From Erginobacter sp964587835 (GTDB lineage Bacteria; Auribacterota; Erginobacteria; Erginobacterales; Erginobacteraceae): a stretch of 64,000 nt of DNA. How positions within the stretch are numbered: position 1 is the first letter of the stretch; every line of letters starts with the position of its first letter. The notes beneath the pieces are model-generated. The model was not told the DNA's origin. It worked only from the letters and a program-made list of their open reading frames with translations, and made no database searches. The stretch is taken from the NCBI GenBank assembly GCA_964587835.1, contig CAZPMN010000006.1, forward strand, positions 1 through 64,000, given 5' to 3'. Made by a program: the position numbers and the translations under genes. Below are positions 33,814 through 41,883 of the stretch, one piece after another.

Positions 33814-33878
33814 GTACTCGTACTCGTACTCGTTTTTTCTCCGGCGCCGTTCGAGTACGAGTAGGAGTACAAGTACGA
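33814..33878. repeat. CGTACT-type hairpin, second copy
   Basis: TACTCGTACTCGTACTCG and its complement CGAGTACGAGTAGGAGTAC flank a loop with T-rich and GGCGCC sequence. Same hexamer family as 13795-13869. It follows the FUSC gene pair directly. Confidence 0.85.
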
Positions 33879-33937
33879 AATGGCCCCCCCGTCTCTCCGG
33901 TTGCCATCATATCCGGAGAATGATAGTCTGAATACCG

Positions 33938-34091
33938 TATCCCGTGGAGTTAAAAGTCTCCAAACCCCGCGCCGGTACCAAAACTCTAAAATTTCCCGAA
34001 GGAAAAACGAATTTACCTTATCGCGTGGAGTTAAAAGTCTCCAACTTCCGCGCCAGTACTCAAACACTAAAATTTTCCCAAGGAAAATTTT
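33938..34091 (+). repeat. 81-bp direct repeat and hairpin in the zupT leader
   Basis: Two imperfect direct copies begin at 33938 and 34019 (period 81). Each has CGTGGAGTTAAAAGTCTCC, a CGCGCC-GTAC segment and an AAAATTTTCC/GGAAAA palindrome. In the second copy the palindrome is perfect (34069-34078 with 34082-34091) and covers the AAGGA ribosome site of zupT. The rest of the 304-bp spacer is the hairpin at 33814 and unremarkable sequence. Confidence 0.75.
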
Positions 34092-34094
34092 AAA

Positions 34095-34961
34095 ATGGAT
34101 GGCTTCTGGGTCGCCCTCGCCCTAACGACCTTCGCCGGTCTCTCCACCGGGTTCGGCTCGGCGATCGCTTTCTTCGCCAAGCGGACCAACTACCGCTTCC
34201 TCTCCGTCGCCACCGGCTTCTCCGCCGGGGTGATGATTTATGTCTCCTTCGTCGAGATTTTCTTCAAGGGGGCAGAAGCGCTTACGGAGTGTCTTGGCGA
34301 CTACTGGGGCCACTGGGTCAACGCCGCCTCTTTCTTTGCCGGGATTATCGTTATTGCAGTTATCGACTACCTGGTTCCAGAGGCTGAGAACCCCCACGAA
34401 ACGCATCCGGAATCAGAGTTAGCGCCGCTCCATAACCCCCAGCTCTCGGCGGCCGAGTTCGCCGCCGGCGGCCAGGCCTTTCCCCATCACCACCGGTTGA
34501 TGCGGATGGGGCTCTTCACCGCTTTGGCGATCGGTATCCACAATTTCCCCGAAGGTCTAGTCACCTTTCTGGCCGCCCTCGAGGACCCCGCCCTCGGGGT
34601 CGCCATCGCCGTGGCCATCGCGCTCCACAATATCCCGGAAGGGATCTCGGTCTCCGTTCCCATCTTCTACGCCAGCGGGTCCCGAAAAAAATCTTTCATT
34701 TATTCCTTTCTTAGCGGCTTGGCCGAGCCTGTGGGAGCGCTGGTCGCTTACTTCATCCTGCGCCTGATCGCCGGGGGAGAGGCCGGTTTCCCCTCCGGGG
34801 TAATGGGCGCGCTCTTCGGGGGTGTGGCCGGGATTATGGTCTATATCAGCCTCGATGAGCTCCTCCCCACCAGTCGGGCCTATGGCAAGGGTCACGACAG
34901 CCTGATCGGGCTCCTGGCGGGGATGTCGGTGATGGCGCTCAGCCTCCTCCTGATGCGTTAG
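34095..34961 (+). CDS. zupT: ZIP-family zinc transporter ZupT
   Basis: The 288-residue protein has eight hydrophobic segments and the two ZIP metal-site helices: ALAIGIHNFPEGL in helix 4 and AIALHNIPEGIS in helix 5, with the His, Asn, Pro and Glu that form the binuclear metal site in the membrane. A His-containing loop (about residues 105-140, with HETHPE and FPHHH) precedes helix 4. It would import zinc, and perhaps iron or manganese, through the inner membrane. An AAGGA ribosome site lies inside a perfect hairpin directly before the ATG, and an 81-bp leader repeat suggests post-transcriptional control. No zur-like gene is nearby. Confidence 0.93.
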   Translation: MDGFWVALALTTFAGLSTGFGSAIAFFAKRTNYRFLSVATGFSAGVMIYVSFVEIFFKGAEALTECLGDYWGHWVNAASFFAGIIVIAVIDYLVPEAENPHETHPESELAPLHNPQLSAAEFAAGGQAFPHHHRLMRMGLFTALAIGIHNFPEGLVTFLAALEDPALGVAIAVAIALHNIPEGISVSVPIFYASGSRKKSFIYSFLSGLAEPVGALVAYFILRLIAGGEAGFPSGVMGALFGGVAGIMVYISLDELLPTSRAYGKGHDSLIGLLAGMSVMALSLLLMR

Positions 34962-35029
34962 GGAGACCCCTCCCGTCCGTTCCGTCCTCTCCGGCACCGC
35001 AAGGAGACCGAACAAAACTATAATCCCCC

Positions 35030-35078
35030 GTCATTGCGAAGAGCCCGAACGACGTGAGGGCGACAAAGCAATCTCAAA
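35030..35078. repeat. Left half of a GTCATTGCGAG element before mfd
   Basis: GTCATTGCGAAGAGCCCGAA then GAGGGCGACAAAGCAATCTCA matches the left half of the 104-bp core; the right half is missing. It ends 13 bases before the mfd start, so it forms most of the mfd leader. Confidence 0.75.
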
Positions 35079-35091
35079 GAAGAAAAGATAT

Positions 35092-38000
35092 ATGGAAGAA
35101 TTCGCGGCAGTTCTGAAAAAATCCAGCGAGTTTTCCCTCTTCCTCTCCCTCTGGGACTCCGGACGCGACGGGACCCTCGCCCCCGCCCCCGGCTCCTCCC
35201 CGGGTTTCATCGTCGCCCGGGCCGCCGCCCTCTCCCCCCGGCCTTACCTGGCGGTCGCCCCTTCCGAGCGGGAGGCCGAGCGTCTGAGTCGCGAACTGGA
35301 GGGCTACACCGGCCTGACCCCGTTCCTCTTTCCCGCCTCCGCCGGCGGGGGAGACCCCCTGGTCGAGGGCGAGCGGCGCGGCATCCTCGCCCGCCTGGCC
35401 GCGGCGGGGAAGGGGATTCCCCCGCTGGTCGCCTCCCCGGCTTCCCTGGCCGACGACCTGCCCCCGCCCCCGACCTTCTTCTCCGCGCTGATCAAGCTCG
35501 CCCCCGGCGATACCAGCGACCCCGACCGCCTGGCCAGGAAGCTGGTCGAGCTCGGCTACGAGTATGGGGACCCGGTGCTGGAGCGGGGAAACTTCGCCCG
35601 CCGGGGCGGGATCCTCGACCTCTTTCCCGTCGAGGGCGAATACCCCCTGAGAGTCGAGTTCGACGGCGAGGTAATCGAATCCCTCCGCCGCTTCGACCCT
35701 CTGACCCAGCGCTCGGTCGACCGGGTCGAGTCCGTCGAACTCCATCCTTTAACCGGCATCGGCTCCGCCTCGCTCCTCGATTACCTCCCCGCCGGCTGCC
35801 GGATCGTCCTCGCCGGCCGCTTCCCGCCCGGGGAGGCGGGGTGGGGGAGGGGGAAATTTCCCCGCCTCTTCTTCTTCCCCGATACCCTCGAGCTGGCGGC
35901 CGAGAAAGGCGCCTCCGCGCTTCGCTTCTCGCTCCACAGCCTGGAGCGCTACAAGTACCGAGCCGACTCCGGTCCCTACCCGCTGCTCGCTGCCGTCGGC
36001 GAGCTCCTCGAAGACGGATCCCGGGTCCTCCTCTTCGCCCACAATCCCGGTGAGGCCGATCGGCTCAAAGAGATCCTGGGCGAGAAGAAGATCTTTCCCC
36101 ACCGGAACCTCAAGGTGGCGATCGGGGAGACGGGGGAGGGGTTCGTCTGGTCCGGGCCCCGCCTGGCCGTCCTCGGCGACAGCGAGATCTTTTCCCGCTA
36201 CCGCCTCCCCCGCCCCCGGCAGAAGTACCACCAGGCCGCCGCGGGCCTCCCCCGGTCCGACTTCCAGCCCGGGGACTGGGTCGTCCACCTCGACCACGGG
36301 ATCGGCCGCTTCCTCGGGGTCAAGGAGATCACCGTCGCCACGGGGAAAAAGCGGGAGATGCTGGTCATCCGCTACGCCGACAACGCCCGCCTCTACTGTG
36401 ACCTCACCCACGCCCACCTGGTCTCCCGCTACCTCGGCGCCGGGAAGGCCCGGCCGAAGCTCGACCGCCTCGGCGGGGGCCGCTGGCCCCGCGCCCGCGC
36501 CGCCGCCAAGCGGGCCGTCCGCGACCTCGCCGCCGAGCTCCTCGATCTCCAGGCCCGCCGGACCGCCGCCGGCGGCCGGAAGTTCTCCCCTGACACCCCC
36601 TGGCAGAAGGAGTTCGAGGCCGCCTTCATCTACCCCGAGACCCCCGACCAGTCTCGGGCCCTGGCCGAGATCAAGTCCGACCTCGAAGCCCCCAAGCCGA
36701 TGGACCGGCTGCTCTGCGGCGACGTCGGCTACGGAAAGACCGAGGTAGCGGTGAGGGCTGCCTTCAAGACGGCGATGGAGGGGGCCCAGGCCGCCGTCCT
36801 CGTCCCCACCACCGTCCTCGCCCAGCAGCACACCCGGACCTTCCGAGAGCGGATGTCCGACTACCCGGTTCGGGTCGAAACCCTCTCCCGCCTTGTCCCC
36901 CCGAAGCGGCAGAAGGAGATCCTCGCCGACCTTAAGGAAGGGAAGGTGGACATCGTGATCGGGACCCACCGGCTCCTCCAGGAAGACGTCGGGTTCCGCG
37001 ACCTCGGCCTGGTGGTGATTGACGAGGAGCAGCGGTTCGGGGTCCGGCACAAGGAGAAGCTGAAGAAGATCCGGGAGCAGGTCGATCTCCTCACTCTCAC
37101 CGCCACCCCGATCCCCCGTACCCTCTACCTCTCCCTGACCGGGGCCCGGGACCTGAGCTCCATCAATACCCCGCCCCAGGACCGCCTGGCCGTGGAGACC
37201 CGGGTTGCCGCCTACGACCCCCTGATGATCAAAAACGCCGTCCGCCGCGAGGTCAACCGCGGCGGCCAGGTCTTCTACCTCCACAACCGGGTCAAGGACA
37301 TCGACCAGGTCCGGGCCCGGCTCGTCACCTGGTTCCCCGACCTGACCGTCGCCTCCGGCCACGGGCAGATGGGGGAGGAGGAGCTGGCCGGAGTGATGGA
37401 GCGCTTTGCCGATGGGAAGATCGACATCCTGGTCTGCACCACGATCATCGAGTCCGGCCTCGACATCCCCAACGCCAACACCATCATCGTCGAGAACGCC
37501 CACCGCTTCGGCCTGGCCGATCTCTACCAGCTCCGGGGGAGGGTGGGGCGGTTCAAGCACCTCGCCTACGCCTACTTCTTCTACCCCCCGGGGGCCTTCC
37601 TCGAAAACGCCGCCCGCCAGCGGCTGATGGCGATCGAGGAGTTCTCCAACCTCGGTGCCGGCTACGGCCTGGCCCTGCGCGACCTGGAGATCCGCGGCGC
37701 CGGCAACATCCTCGGACGGGAGCAGCACGGCCACATCTCCGCCGTCGGCTTCGAGCTTTACTGCCGGCTCCTGGAAGAGTCGGTCCTCCGTCTCAAAGGC
37801 GAAGAGAAAGCCCCGCCGCCGAAGACCGCCCTCGAGTTTGAGATCCCCGTCTCTCTGCCCCTGGACTATGTCGGGACCGAGACGCAGCGGATCGAGCTCT
37901 ACCGCCGCTGGGCCTCTTTGGGCGGCGCGAAAGAGATTGAGGACTGGCTTGAGGAGCTCCAAGACCGCTTCGGTCCCCCGCCCGAAGAGGCCCGGCTCCT

Positions 38001-38190
38001 CGCCGAGCTCGCCCTCTTGAAAATCACCGCCGCTTCCAGGGGAGTCACCGCCATCCGCCGGGTTGAGGATAAGTACGTTCTTCTTCAGCAAGACCGGATC
38101 CGGAAAGCCTGGTCCGCCCCCGCCCCCGCCACCCCCGCCGCTCTTCGCCAGTTCCTCACCGAAGCCTCCCGCCGGCTCAAAAACCTCTGA
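35092..38190 (+). CDS. mfd: Transcription-repair coupling factor
   Basis: The 1032-residue ATPase should push or release stalled RNA polymerase and recruit UvrA to lesions. It shows a UvrB-like N-terminus (RGGILDLFPVEGEYPLRVEF near 180), the polymerase-interaction domain (GDWVVHLDHGIGRFLGV near 400), Walker A GDVGYGKTEV near 543, DEEQRFG (Walker B) near 643, LTATPIPRTL, LHNRV, GRVGR and the TRCF C-terminal domain. It is about 100 residues shorter than the usual 1130-1160, mostly at the N-terminus. The start has a weak ribosome site and follows half of a hairpin repeat. Other repair genes follow 1 kb downstream. Confidence 0.96.
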   Translation: MEEFAAVLKKSSEFSLFLSLWDSGRDGTLAPAPGSSPGFIVARAAALSPRPYLAVAPSEREAERLSRELEGYTGLTPFLFPASAGGGDPLVEGERRGILARLAAAGKGIPPLVASPASLADDLPPPPTFFSALIKLAPGDTSDPDRLARKLVELGYEYGDPVLERGNFARRGGILDLFPVEGEYPLRVEFDGEVIESLRRFDPLTQRSVDRVESVELHPLTGIGSASLLDYLPAGCRIVLAGRFPPGEAGWGRGKFPRLFFFPDTLELAAEKGASALRFSLHSLERYKYRADSGPYPLLAAVGELLEDGSRVLLFAHNPGEADRLKEILGEKKIFPHRNLKVAIGETGEGFVWSGPRLAVLGDSEIFSRYRLPRPRQKYHQAAAGLPRSDFQPGDWVVHLDHGIGRFLGVKEITVATGKKREMLVIRYADNARLYCDLTHAHLVSRYLGAGKARPKLDRLGGGRWPRARAAAKRAVRDLAAELLDLQARRTAAGGRKFSPDTPWQKEFEAAFIYPETPDQSRALAEIKSDLEAPKPMDRLLCGDVGYGKTEVAVRAAFKTAMEGAQAAVLVPTTVLAQQHTRTFRERMSDYPVRVETLSRLVPPKRQKEILADLKEGKVDIVIGTHRLLQEDVGFRDLGLVVIDEEQRFGVRHKEKLKKIREQVDLLTLTATPIPRTLYLSLTGARDLSSINTPPQDRLAVETRVAAYDPLMIKNAVRREVNRGGQVFYLHNRVKDIDQVRARLVTWFPDLTVASGHGQMGEEELAGVMERFADGKIDILVCTTIIESGLDIPNANTIIVENAHRFGLADLYQLRGRVGRFKHLAYAYFFYPPGAFLENAARQRLMAIEEFSNLGAGYGLALRDLEIRGAGNILGREQHGHISAVGFELYCRLLEESVLRLKGEEKAPPPKTALEFEIPVSLPLDYVGTETQRIELYRRWASLGGAKEIEDWLEELQDRFGPPPEEARLLAELALLKITAASRGVTAIRRVEDKYVLLQQDRIRKAWSAPAPATPAALRQFLTEASRRLKNL

Positions 38191-38430
38191 CCCCGGTCAT
38201 TGCGATCCCCCCTCCCCAGAACCTGGAATCAATGTGCCGGGAAACAAGTTCGTTAATGAAAGCAAGGGGAGGGGGATCCGGGGGGTGGGAGTCTTCAGTC
38301 CCCGCCGGCCCGGAAAAATGTCAATATTCAATGACTGACCCCTTTTTGTTTTTGCTTCTCCTCGGCGGCGGAGACGGGTAAACTGCAATAAGATAAATCG
38401 GCAACCGGGATATCCACGGAGGATTGCGCT
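38191..38430. repeat. Repeat remnants downstream of mfd
   Basis: The spacer holds GTCATTGCGAT (38196), a fragment of the hairpin family; a separated inverted pair GATCCCCCCTCCCC and GGGGAGGGGGATC (about 38204-38280); and ATGTCAATATTCAATGACTG followed by ACCCCTTTTT, which resembles tails I associate with REP-transposase remnants. No gene is seen. Confidence 0.6.
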
Positions 38431-38940
38431 ATGCAGACACTGGGACTTGTTATCGGGGCTATCGTTATCATTTATGTCGCTGTCTGTTTCGGGCGGAGGG
38501 TCAGGATGGAGGCGCCGAAACGGGAGAAGATGACGAAAGTAATGAGTGTGGCGCTGGCGATGATGACGCTTTTGGCGGCGGGGGGATGCGCCTTAATCAA
38601 GGAGCCGGTGGTGGATGGGGGCATGCTCGTGGAAAGGGACGGCCTCTGGTACGAGCTCGATTCCGAAAAACCCTTCACGGGGATGATGGCGGAATACTGG
38701 CCGGGGGGGGAGAAGAAGGCGGAGGGGGAGCTTCTCGACGGCCAGGTCAACGGGAAGGTCATCGAGTGGTATGAGGGCGGGGGGATGAAATCTCAGACCG
38801 AATACCGCGGGGGCGAACTGCAGGGGACGGCAATTGGCTGGTACGAAAATGGGCGGAAGCAGGCCGAGGTGGAGTTTGTCGACGGCGAGGAGGTCAGCCG
38901 CCGGGAGTGGGACGAGGAAGGGAACCCGATCGAAGAGTGA
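38431..38940 (+). CDS. MORN-variant (YwqK-like) repeat lipoprotein
   Basis: The C-terminal 100 residues carry three to four variant MORN units (GMMAEYWPGGEKKAEGELLD, VIEWYEGGGMKSQTEYRGG, AIGWYENGRKQAEVEFVDG), as in YwqK-type antitoxin-annotated proteins. Two starts are possible. The ATG at 38431 has a GGAGG site at good spacing and gives 169 residues beginning with a membrane helix. The ATG at 38530 has GGGAG nearby and gives a lipoprotein signal ending in the lipobox AAGGC. Both hydrophobic segments are real. I keep the longer frame because of its ribosome site. No toxin partner is visible, so the antitoxin label should not be trusted here. Confidence 0.7.
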   Translation: MQTLGLVIGAIVIIYVAVCFGRRVRMEAPKREKMTKVMSVALAMMTLLAAGGCALIKEPVVDGGMLVERDGLWYELDSEKPFTGMMAEYWPGGEKKAEGELLDGQVNGKVIEWYEGGGMKSQTEYRGGELQGTAIGWYENGRKQAEVEFVDGEEVSRREWDEEGNPIEE

Positions 38941-38960
38941 TTCCGGCCGGGCCGCGGGCG

Positions 38961-39281
38961 ATGGCCTATCACGTCTACGTTATCGAGCTGGACCCGGAGG
39001 TCTGCGGCAGCGGGCGTTTCCGGAAGGCCAACCCCCGGATGACGATCGCCCTACCCTGTCTCTATATCGGCCAGACGGCCAAGAGCCCTCCAGCCCGCTT
39101 CCGCCAGCATCTGCGGGGCGGGCGGCTGTCGAACAGTTTTGTGAAGAGATACGGCCGCCGCCTTCTCCCGAAACTGTATGAGAAGTACAACCCCATCCCC
39201 ACCCGAAAGGACGCCCTCGAGCTGGAGAAGTACCTGGCGGAAAAGTTCCGGGCGGCCGGCCACGGGGTCTGGACGAACTGA
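38961..39281 (+). CDS. GIY-YIG-like nuclease domain protein
   Basis: The 106-residue protein has YHVYVIEL near the N-terminus and LYIGQTAKSPPARFRQHLRGG near residue 32, the two-strand plus Arg/His pattern of GIY-YIG nucleases, with YVI in place of GIY. The later helix ALELEKYLAEKF could supply the catalytic Glu. It is a single minimal domain without DNA-binding additions. I chose the ATG at 38961 because homology starts there. It lies 22 bases before an endonuclease V gene and close to an AlkD-like gene, so a role in DNA repair or processing fits, though some members are probably inactive. Confidence 0.7.
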   Translation: MAYHVYVIELDPEVCGSGRFRKANPRMTIALPCLYIGQTAKSPPARFRQHLRGGRLSNSFVKRYGRRLLPKLYEKYNPIPTRKDALELEKYLAEKFRAAGHGVWTN

Positions 39282-39303
39282 GCCGGGGAGAGGGGCTGAG
39301 AAA

Positions 39304-39840
39304 TTGAAAGCCGCGCTGGACGTCCATTACGGCATCTCGGGGGCGACCGCGGCCTGCGTGGTCTTCCGGAACTGGGAGGATGCCGCGCCGGTCGAGGTCC
39401 GCCGGGCGTCTGTCGCCGTCCCCGCGGACTACCGGGCAGGGAGGTTCTTCGAGCGGGAGTTGCCCTGCCTCCTGGCGGTCCTGCGCGCCGCCAATCAAGA
39501 GTTTGAATCAATCGTGATCGACGGTTACGTCCACCTCAAGCCCGGCGCGGGGAAGGGATTGGGGGAGCACCTGAAGGGGGCGCTGCCGTACAGGGCCGAA
39601 GTCATCGGGGTGGCCAAAAACCCGCTGAAGGTGGCCGGCCGGTTCGCCCCGGTCATCCGGGGCCGATCGAAAAAACCTTTATTCGTCTCGGCAGCGGGCT
39701 GTCCGCTCGATTATGCCCGGAAGACGGTCCAGGGTATGCACGGGCCCTACCGCATACCGACATTACTGAGGTTGGCCGACCGATCTGCCCGCGTCGAAGG
39801 GGCGAGCTTGTTCTTACCGGAAGATGGTGACGGCTACTGA
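39304..39840 (+). CDS. Endonuclease V-like protein
   Basis: The 178-residue protein matches the Nfi family, which cuts DNA or RNA near deaminated adenine (inosine). ALDVHYG carries the first metal Asp; ADYRAGRFFEREL resembles the DYxPGyFxxRE wedge segment; IVIDGYVHL has the second Asp; and IGVAKNPLK has the conserved Lys. The usual HPRxxGxAxHxG segment is altered to KPGAGKGLGEHL, as in a shorter branch of the family. I placed the start at a TTG (39304) behind GGGAGAGGGG, since upstream residues in this frame are the GIY-YIG gene out of frame. Its 3' end overlaps the AlkD-like gene by 17 bases. Confidence 0.8.
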   Translation: MKAALDVHYGISGATAACVVFRNWEDAAPVEVRRASVAVPADYRAGRFFERELPCLLAVLRAANQEFESIVIDGYVHLKPGAGKGLGEHLKGALPYRAEVIGVAKNPLKVAGRFAPVIRGRSKKPLFVSAAGCPLDYARKTVQGMHGPYRIPTLLRLADRSARVEGASLFLPEDGDGY

Positions 39841-40312
39841 TAAGTTAGGGGCGGCCCGGGCGGCCCTCCGGGAGCAGGCCGATCAAGCGGACGCCCGGTT
39901 CCTGCGGCGTTATTTCAAGACCGGGCCCGGGGAATACGGGGAAGGCGATCAGTTCCTCGGGGTCCGGGTCCCGGCAACCCGGCGTGTCGCCCGAAGTTAC
40001 CGGGACTTGCCCCTGGCCCGCTCGGATCTGATCTGGGAGCGGCGGATCGCCGTGATGGCGACCTTCCATTTCATCAAGAACGGGGAGTTTGCCGAGACCC
40101 TGAAGATCGCCGGGATGCTCCTGGCCGATCCCGAGGATTTAATTCACCGGGCCGCGGGCTGGATGCTGCGAGAGGTCGGCAAGAGAGACCGGGAGGCGGA
40201 AGAGTCGTTTCTCCGGGAAAACTACCGAAGAATGCCGCGGACTATGCTCAGGTACGCCATCGAGAAGTTCCCCGAGGATCTCCGGAGGCGATACCTGCAA
40301 GGGAAGATTTAA
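39824..40312 (+). CDS. AlkD-like DNA alkylation repair protein with internal deletion
   Basis: The 162-residue protein has both ends of an AlkD-type HEAT-like glycosylase: FLGVRVPATRRVAR near residue 46, and IWERRIAVMATFHFIKNGEF then HRAAGWMLREVGKRD and MPRTMLRYAIEKFPE. Standard members are about 225-235 residues. Here the segment between YRDLPL and ARSDLIWERR is missing, removing about 65 residues that normally include the HE-R and NNWDLVD helices, the latter carrying the Asp that contacts the damaged nucleotide. The deletion is in frame. The protein is likely inactive or has a changed function. It overlaps the endonuclease V gene. Confidence 0.8.
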   Translation: MVTATDKLGAARAALREQADQADARFLRRYFKTGPGEYGEGDQFLGVRVPATRRVARSYRDLPLARSDLIWERRIAVMATFHFIKNGEFAETLKIAGMLLADPEDLIHRAAGWMLREVGKRDREAEESFLRENYRRMPRTMLRYAIEKFPEDLRRRYLQGKI

Positions 40313-40557
40313 CGGCGGGAATAATGATTTCACGCGATAGGTGAACACGGGACTGCCGAGATGCTGCGATACCTCCGGGACAACCTGTGGAAGGGGTTGA
40401 AAACCTCACCTTCCCCGGGAACAGCTTGAGCCGGTGGATGGGGATCTTGTAGAATATCGAGTTGGCCGATAACCGCACCTGCCCGTCCCGGCGATTCAGC
40501 CCGCCGCCCGGGGCGCGGGGAGGGCTGGGCGTTAAATCCGGGGAAAAGGAGGCTGTT

Positions 40558-40740
40558 ATGAATGATCAGAGGAAGAAACAACGGAAAGGCGTCGGGTGCG
40601 GAATTTTTCTGATCCTGGTCGGCGTCGGGATTTTCGCGGAGAGGATGAACTGGTTTCCCTTCAATATGGTCTGGTTCCTTCCCGCCGCCTTCGTCGCCTG
40701 GGGCATCGCCGTCCTTGTCGATGTCTTTCGCGGGAAGTAA
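40558..40740 (+). CDS. Small two-helix membrane protein (LiaF-TM-like)
   Basis: The 60-residue protein has a basic N-terminus (MNDQRKKQRKG) and two hydrophobic segments, GCGIFLILVGVGIFAERM and VWFLPAAFVAWGIAVLV, separated by a short aromatic loop. This resembles the LiaF-type transmembrane or DUF5668 domain found at the start of cell-envelope stress proteins. The ATG at 40558 is preceded by AGGAGG at the right distance. The 245-bp spacer before it contains nothing recognisable apart from a 22-codon frame at 40361 without a ribosome site. Function unknown. Confidence 0.7.
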   Translation: MNDQRKKQRKGVGCGIFLILVGVGIFAERMNWFPFNMVWFLPAAFVAWGIAVLVDVFRGK

Positions 40741-40788
40741 TCCCATTAATTTCAGATGAGATTGCGAGATCATTTAAGGCACAAAAGG

Positions 40789-41730
40789 ATGGCCGAACAG
40801 GGATTGTTTCCGCCAATCCTCCTTTTGAGCGCACTGTTGTTGACCGGCTGCGTGGCGAGAGCGCCGGTTGCTCCTCCTCCAGGGGTTGAACCGGCGGCGG
40901 CATTACCGGGGGTGAGCGGGTTGGCCTGGGTGGAGGGGGATCTCTTTCTCGCCGTTCACGACGCCAAACGAAGCAAGAAACAGAAAGACTGGCCCCGGGT
41001 CAGCCTGGCCCGTCTTCCCCGAAAGAAGAACGAGGGGATTACCTGGGAAGCCGTGGACCTTGAATTTCCGGGAGAGGAGGGAGCCGCCAGCGATCTGGAA
41101 AGCGCCTGTCGCCTCCCGGGCGGCCGGGGATTTCTCCTGGCCGAGAGCGGGCCGAGGAAGAAGGTCCCCGGTCGGATTTTCCACGCTGGCTTTGAGGACG
41201 GCAGGTTGAAGATCAGCTCCGGTATCACCTGGCCGGAAGAGGTGAAGAACGTGGAGGCGATTGGGGTCTGCCCGGTCGGAGACCGGCTGGTCTTTCTTTA
41301 CGCGGAACGCGCGGAAGGCGAATCCTCCACGGAGATCCGCTGGGCCGTCCTCTCCCTGGAGCCCCTGGAGTTCGGTCCGTTTCGGGGAGTGACTTACGAG
41401 GGAGCCGATTTCGGAGAAAAGGACGTGCGCCTGATCAGCGCCCTGGCGATGGGCGGCGATGACACTCTCTACGCAGTCTCCACCTGCGATCCCGGCGAGG
41501 ACGGGGGTCCGTTCCAGAGCGTGGTCTGGCGAATCGGCCGGGTGGGAACCGGGAAGGACGGTAAGCCGCGGGTCGCAGTGGGGGAGCGGGAGAGGGTGGC
41601 GACCCTGGACGGGCTCAAGGTCGAGGCCCTTGCCTTCCGCGAATCCGAAAAGGGCGGCCGGCAGCTGTTCGTGGGAACTGACGATGAGGACTATGGGGGA
41701 ATCATCCGTCCTCTTCCCTTGGATTTCTGA
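40789..41730 (+). CDS. Lipoprotein, phytase-like/beta-propeller type
   Basis: The 313-residue protein has a signal with lipobox LLTGC (Cys 21), so it should be membrane anchored outside the cytoplasm. The mature part begins GVSGLAWVEGDLFLAVHDAK and contains repeated beta-type segments such as ASDLESACRLPGGRGFLLAESG and NVEAIGVCPVGDRLVFLY, the pattern of esterase-like-activity-of-phytase and similar beta-propeller proteins. I chose the ATG at 40789 over 40756 because it has an upstream AAGG and the shorter N-terminus gives a proper signal. No catalytic residues can be assigned. Confidence 0.65.
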   Translation: MAEQGLFPPILLLSALLLTGCVARAPVAPPPGVEPAAALPGVSGLAWVEGDLFLAVHDAKRSKKQKDWPRVSLARLPRKKNEGITWEAVDLEFPGEEGAASDLESACRLPGGRGFLLAESGPRKKVPGRIFHAGFEDGRLKISSGITWPEEVKNVEAIGVCPVGDRLVFLYAERAEGESSTEIRWAVLSLEPLEFGPFRGVTYEGADFGEKDVRLISALAMGGDDTLYAVSTCDPGEDGGPFQSVVWRIGRVGTGKDGKPRVAVGERERVATLDGLKVEALAFRESEKGGRQLFVGTDDEDYGGIIRPLPLDF

Positions 41731-41796
41731 CTCGATTCCTTCCGGTCTCCCCGCGTCGGAATTCCTAAATTCCTTCCCCTCCCTGTTGGCCGCCGA

Positions 41797-41805
41797 TGGT
41801 ATAAT
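41797..41805 (+). promoter_or_regulatory. Extended -10 promoter for tspO
   Basis: TGGTATAAT is a perfect extended -10 (TGnTATAAT). No good -35 is present, as is usual for this class. It gives a leader of about 70 bases before the ATG at 41884. Confidence 0.5.
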
Positions 41806-41883
41806 CGCGGTTCGGCAGAACCCGGCTAACTTCTTCAAAAGGAAGAACGCGGGGATTGTGGATTCTTCCGGGATGGGAATCGG

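Noticed and set aside
35749..38091. 780-codon open frame antisense to mfd
   Set aside because: High GC makes long antisense frames common. The amino acid content (Gly, Asp, Leu, Glu runs) is that of a shadow, and mfd is clearly real on the other strand.
38250..38345. REP-associated transposase gene
   Set aside because: Only tail-like sequence (AATATTCAATGACTG, ACCCCTTTTT) is present; no transposase coding sequence remains.
38431..38940. Toxin-antitoxin system
   Set aside because: The YwqK name suggests an antitoxin, but no toxin-like gene is adjacent and the protein looks like an envelope protein.
40361..40429. 22-codon frame in the spacer before the small membrane protein
   Set aside because: It has no ribosome site and no similarity that I recognise.
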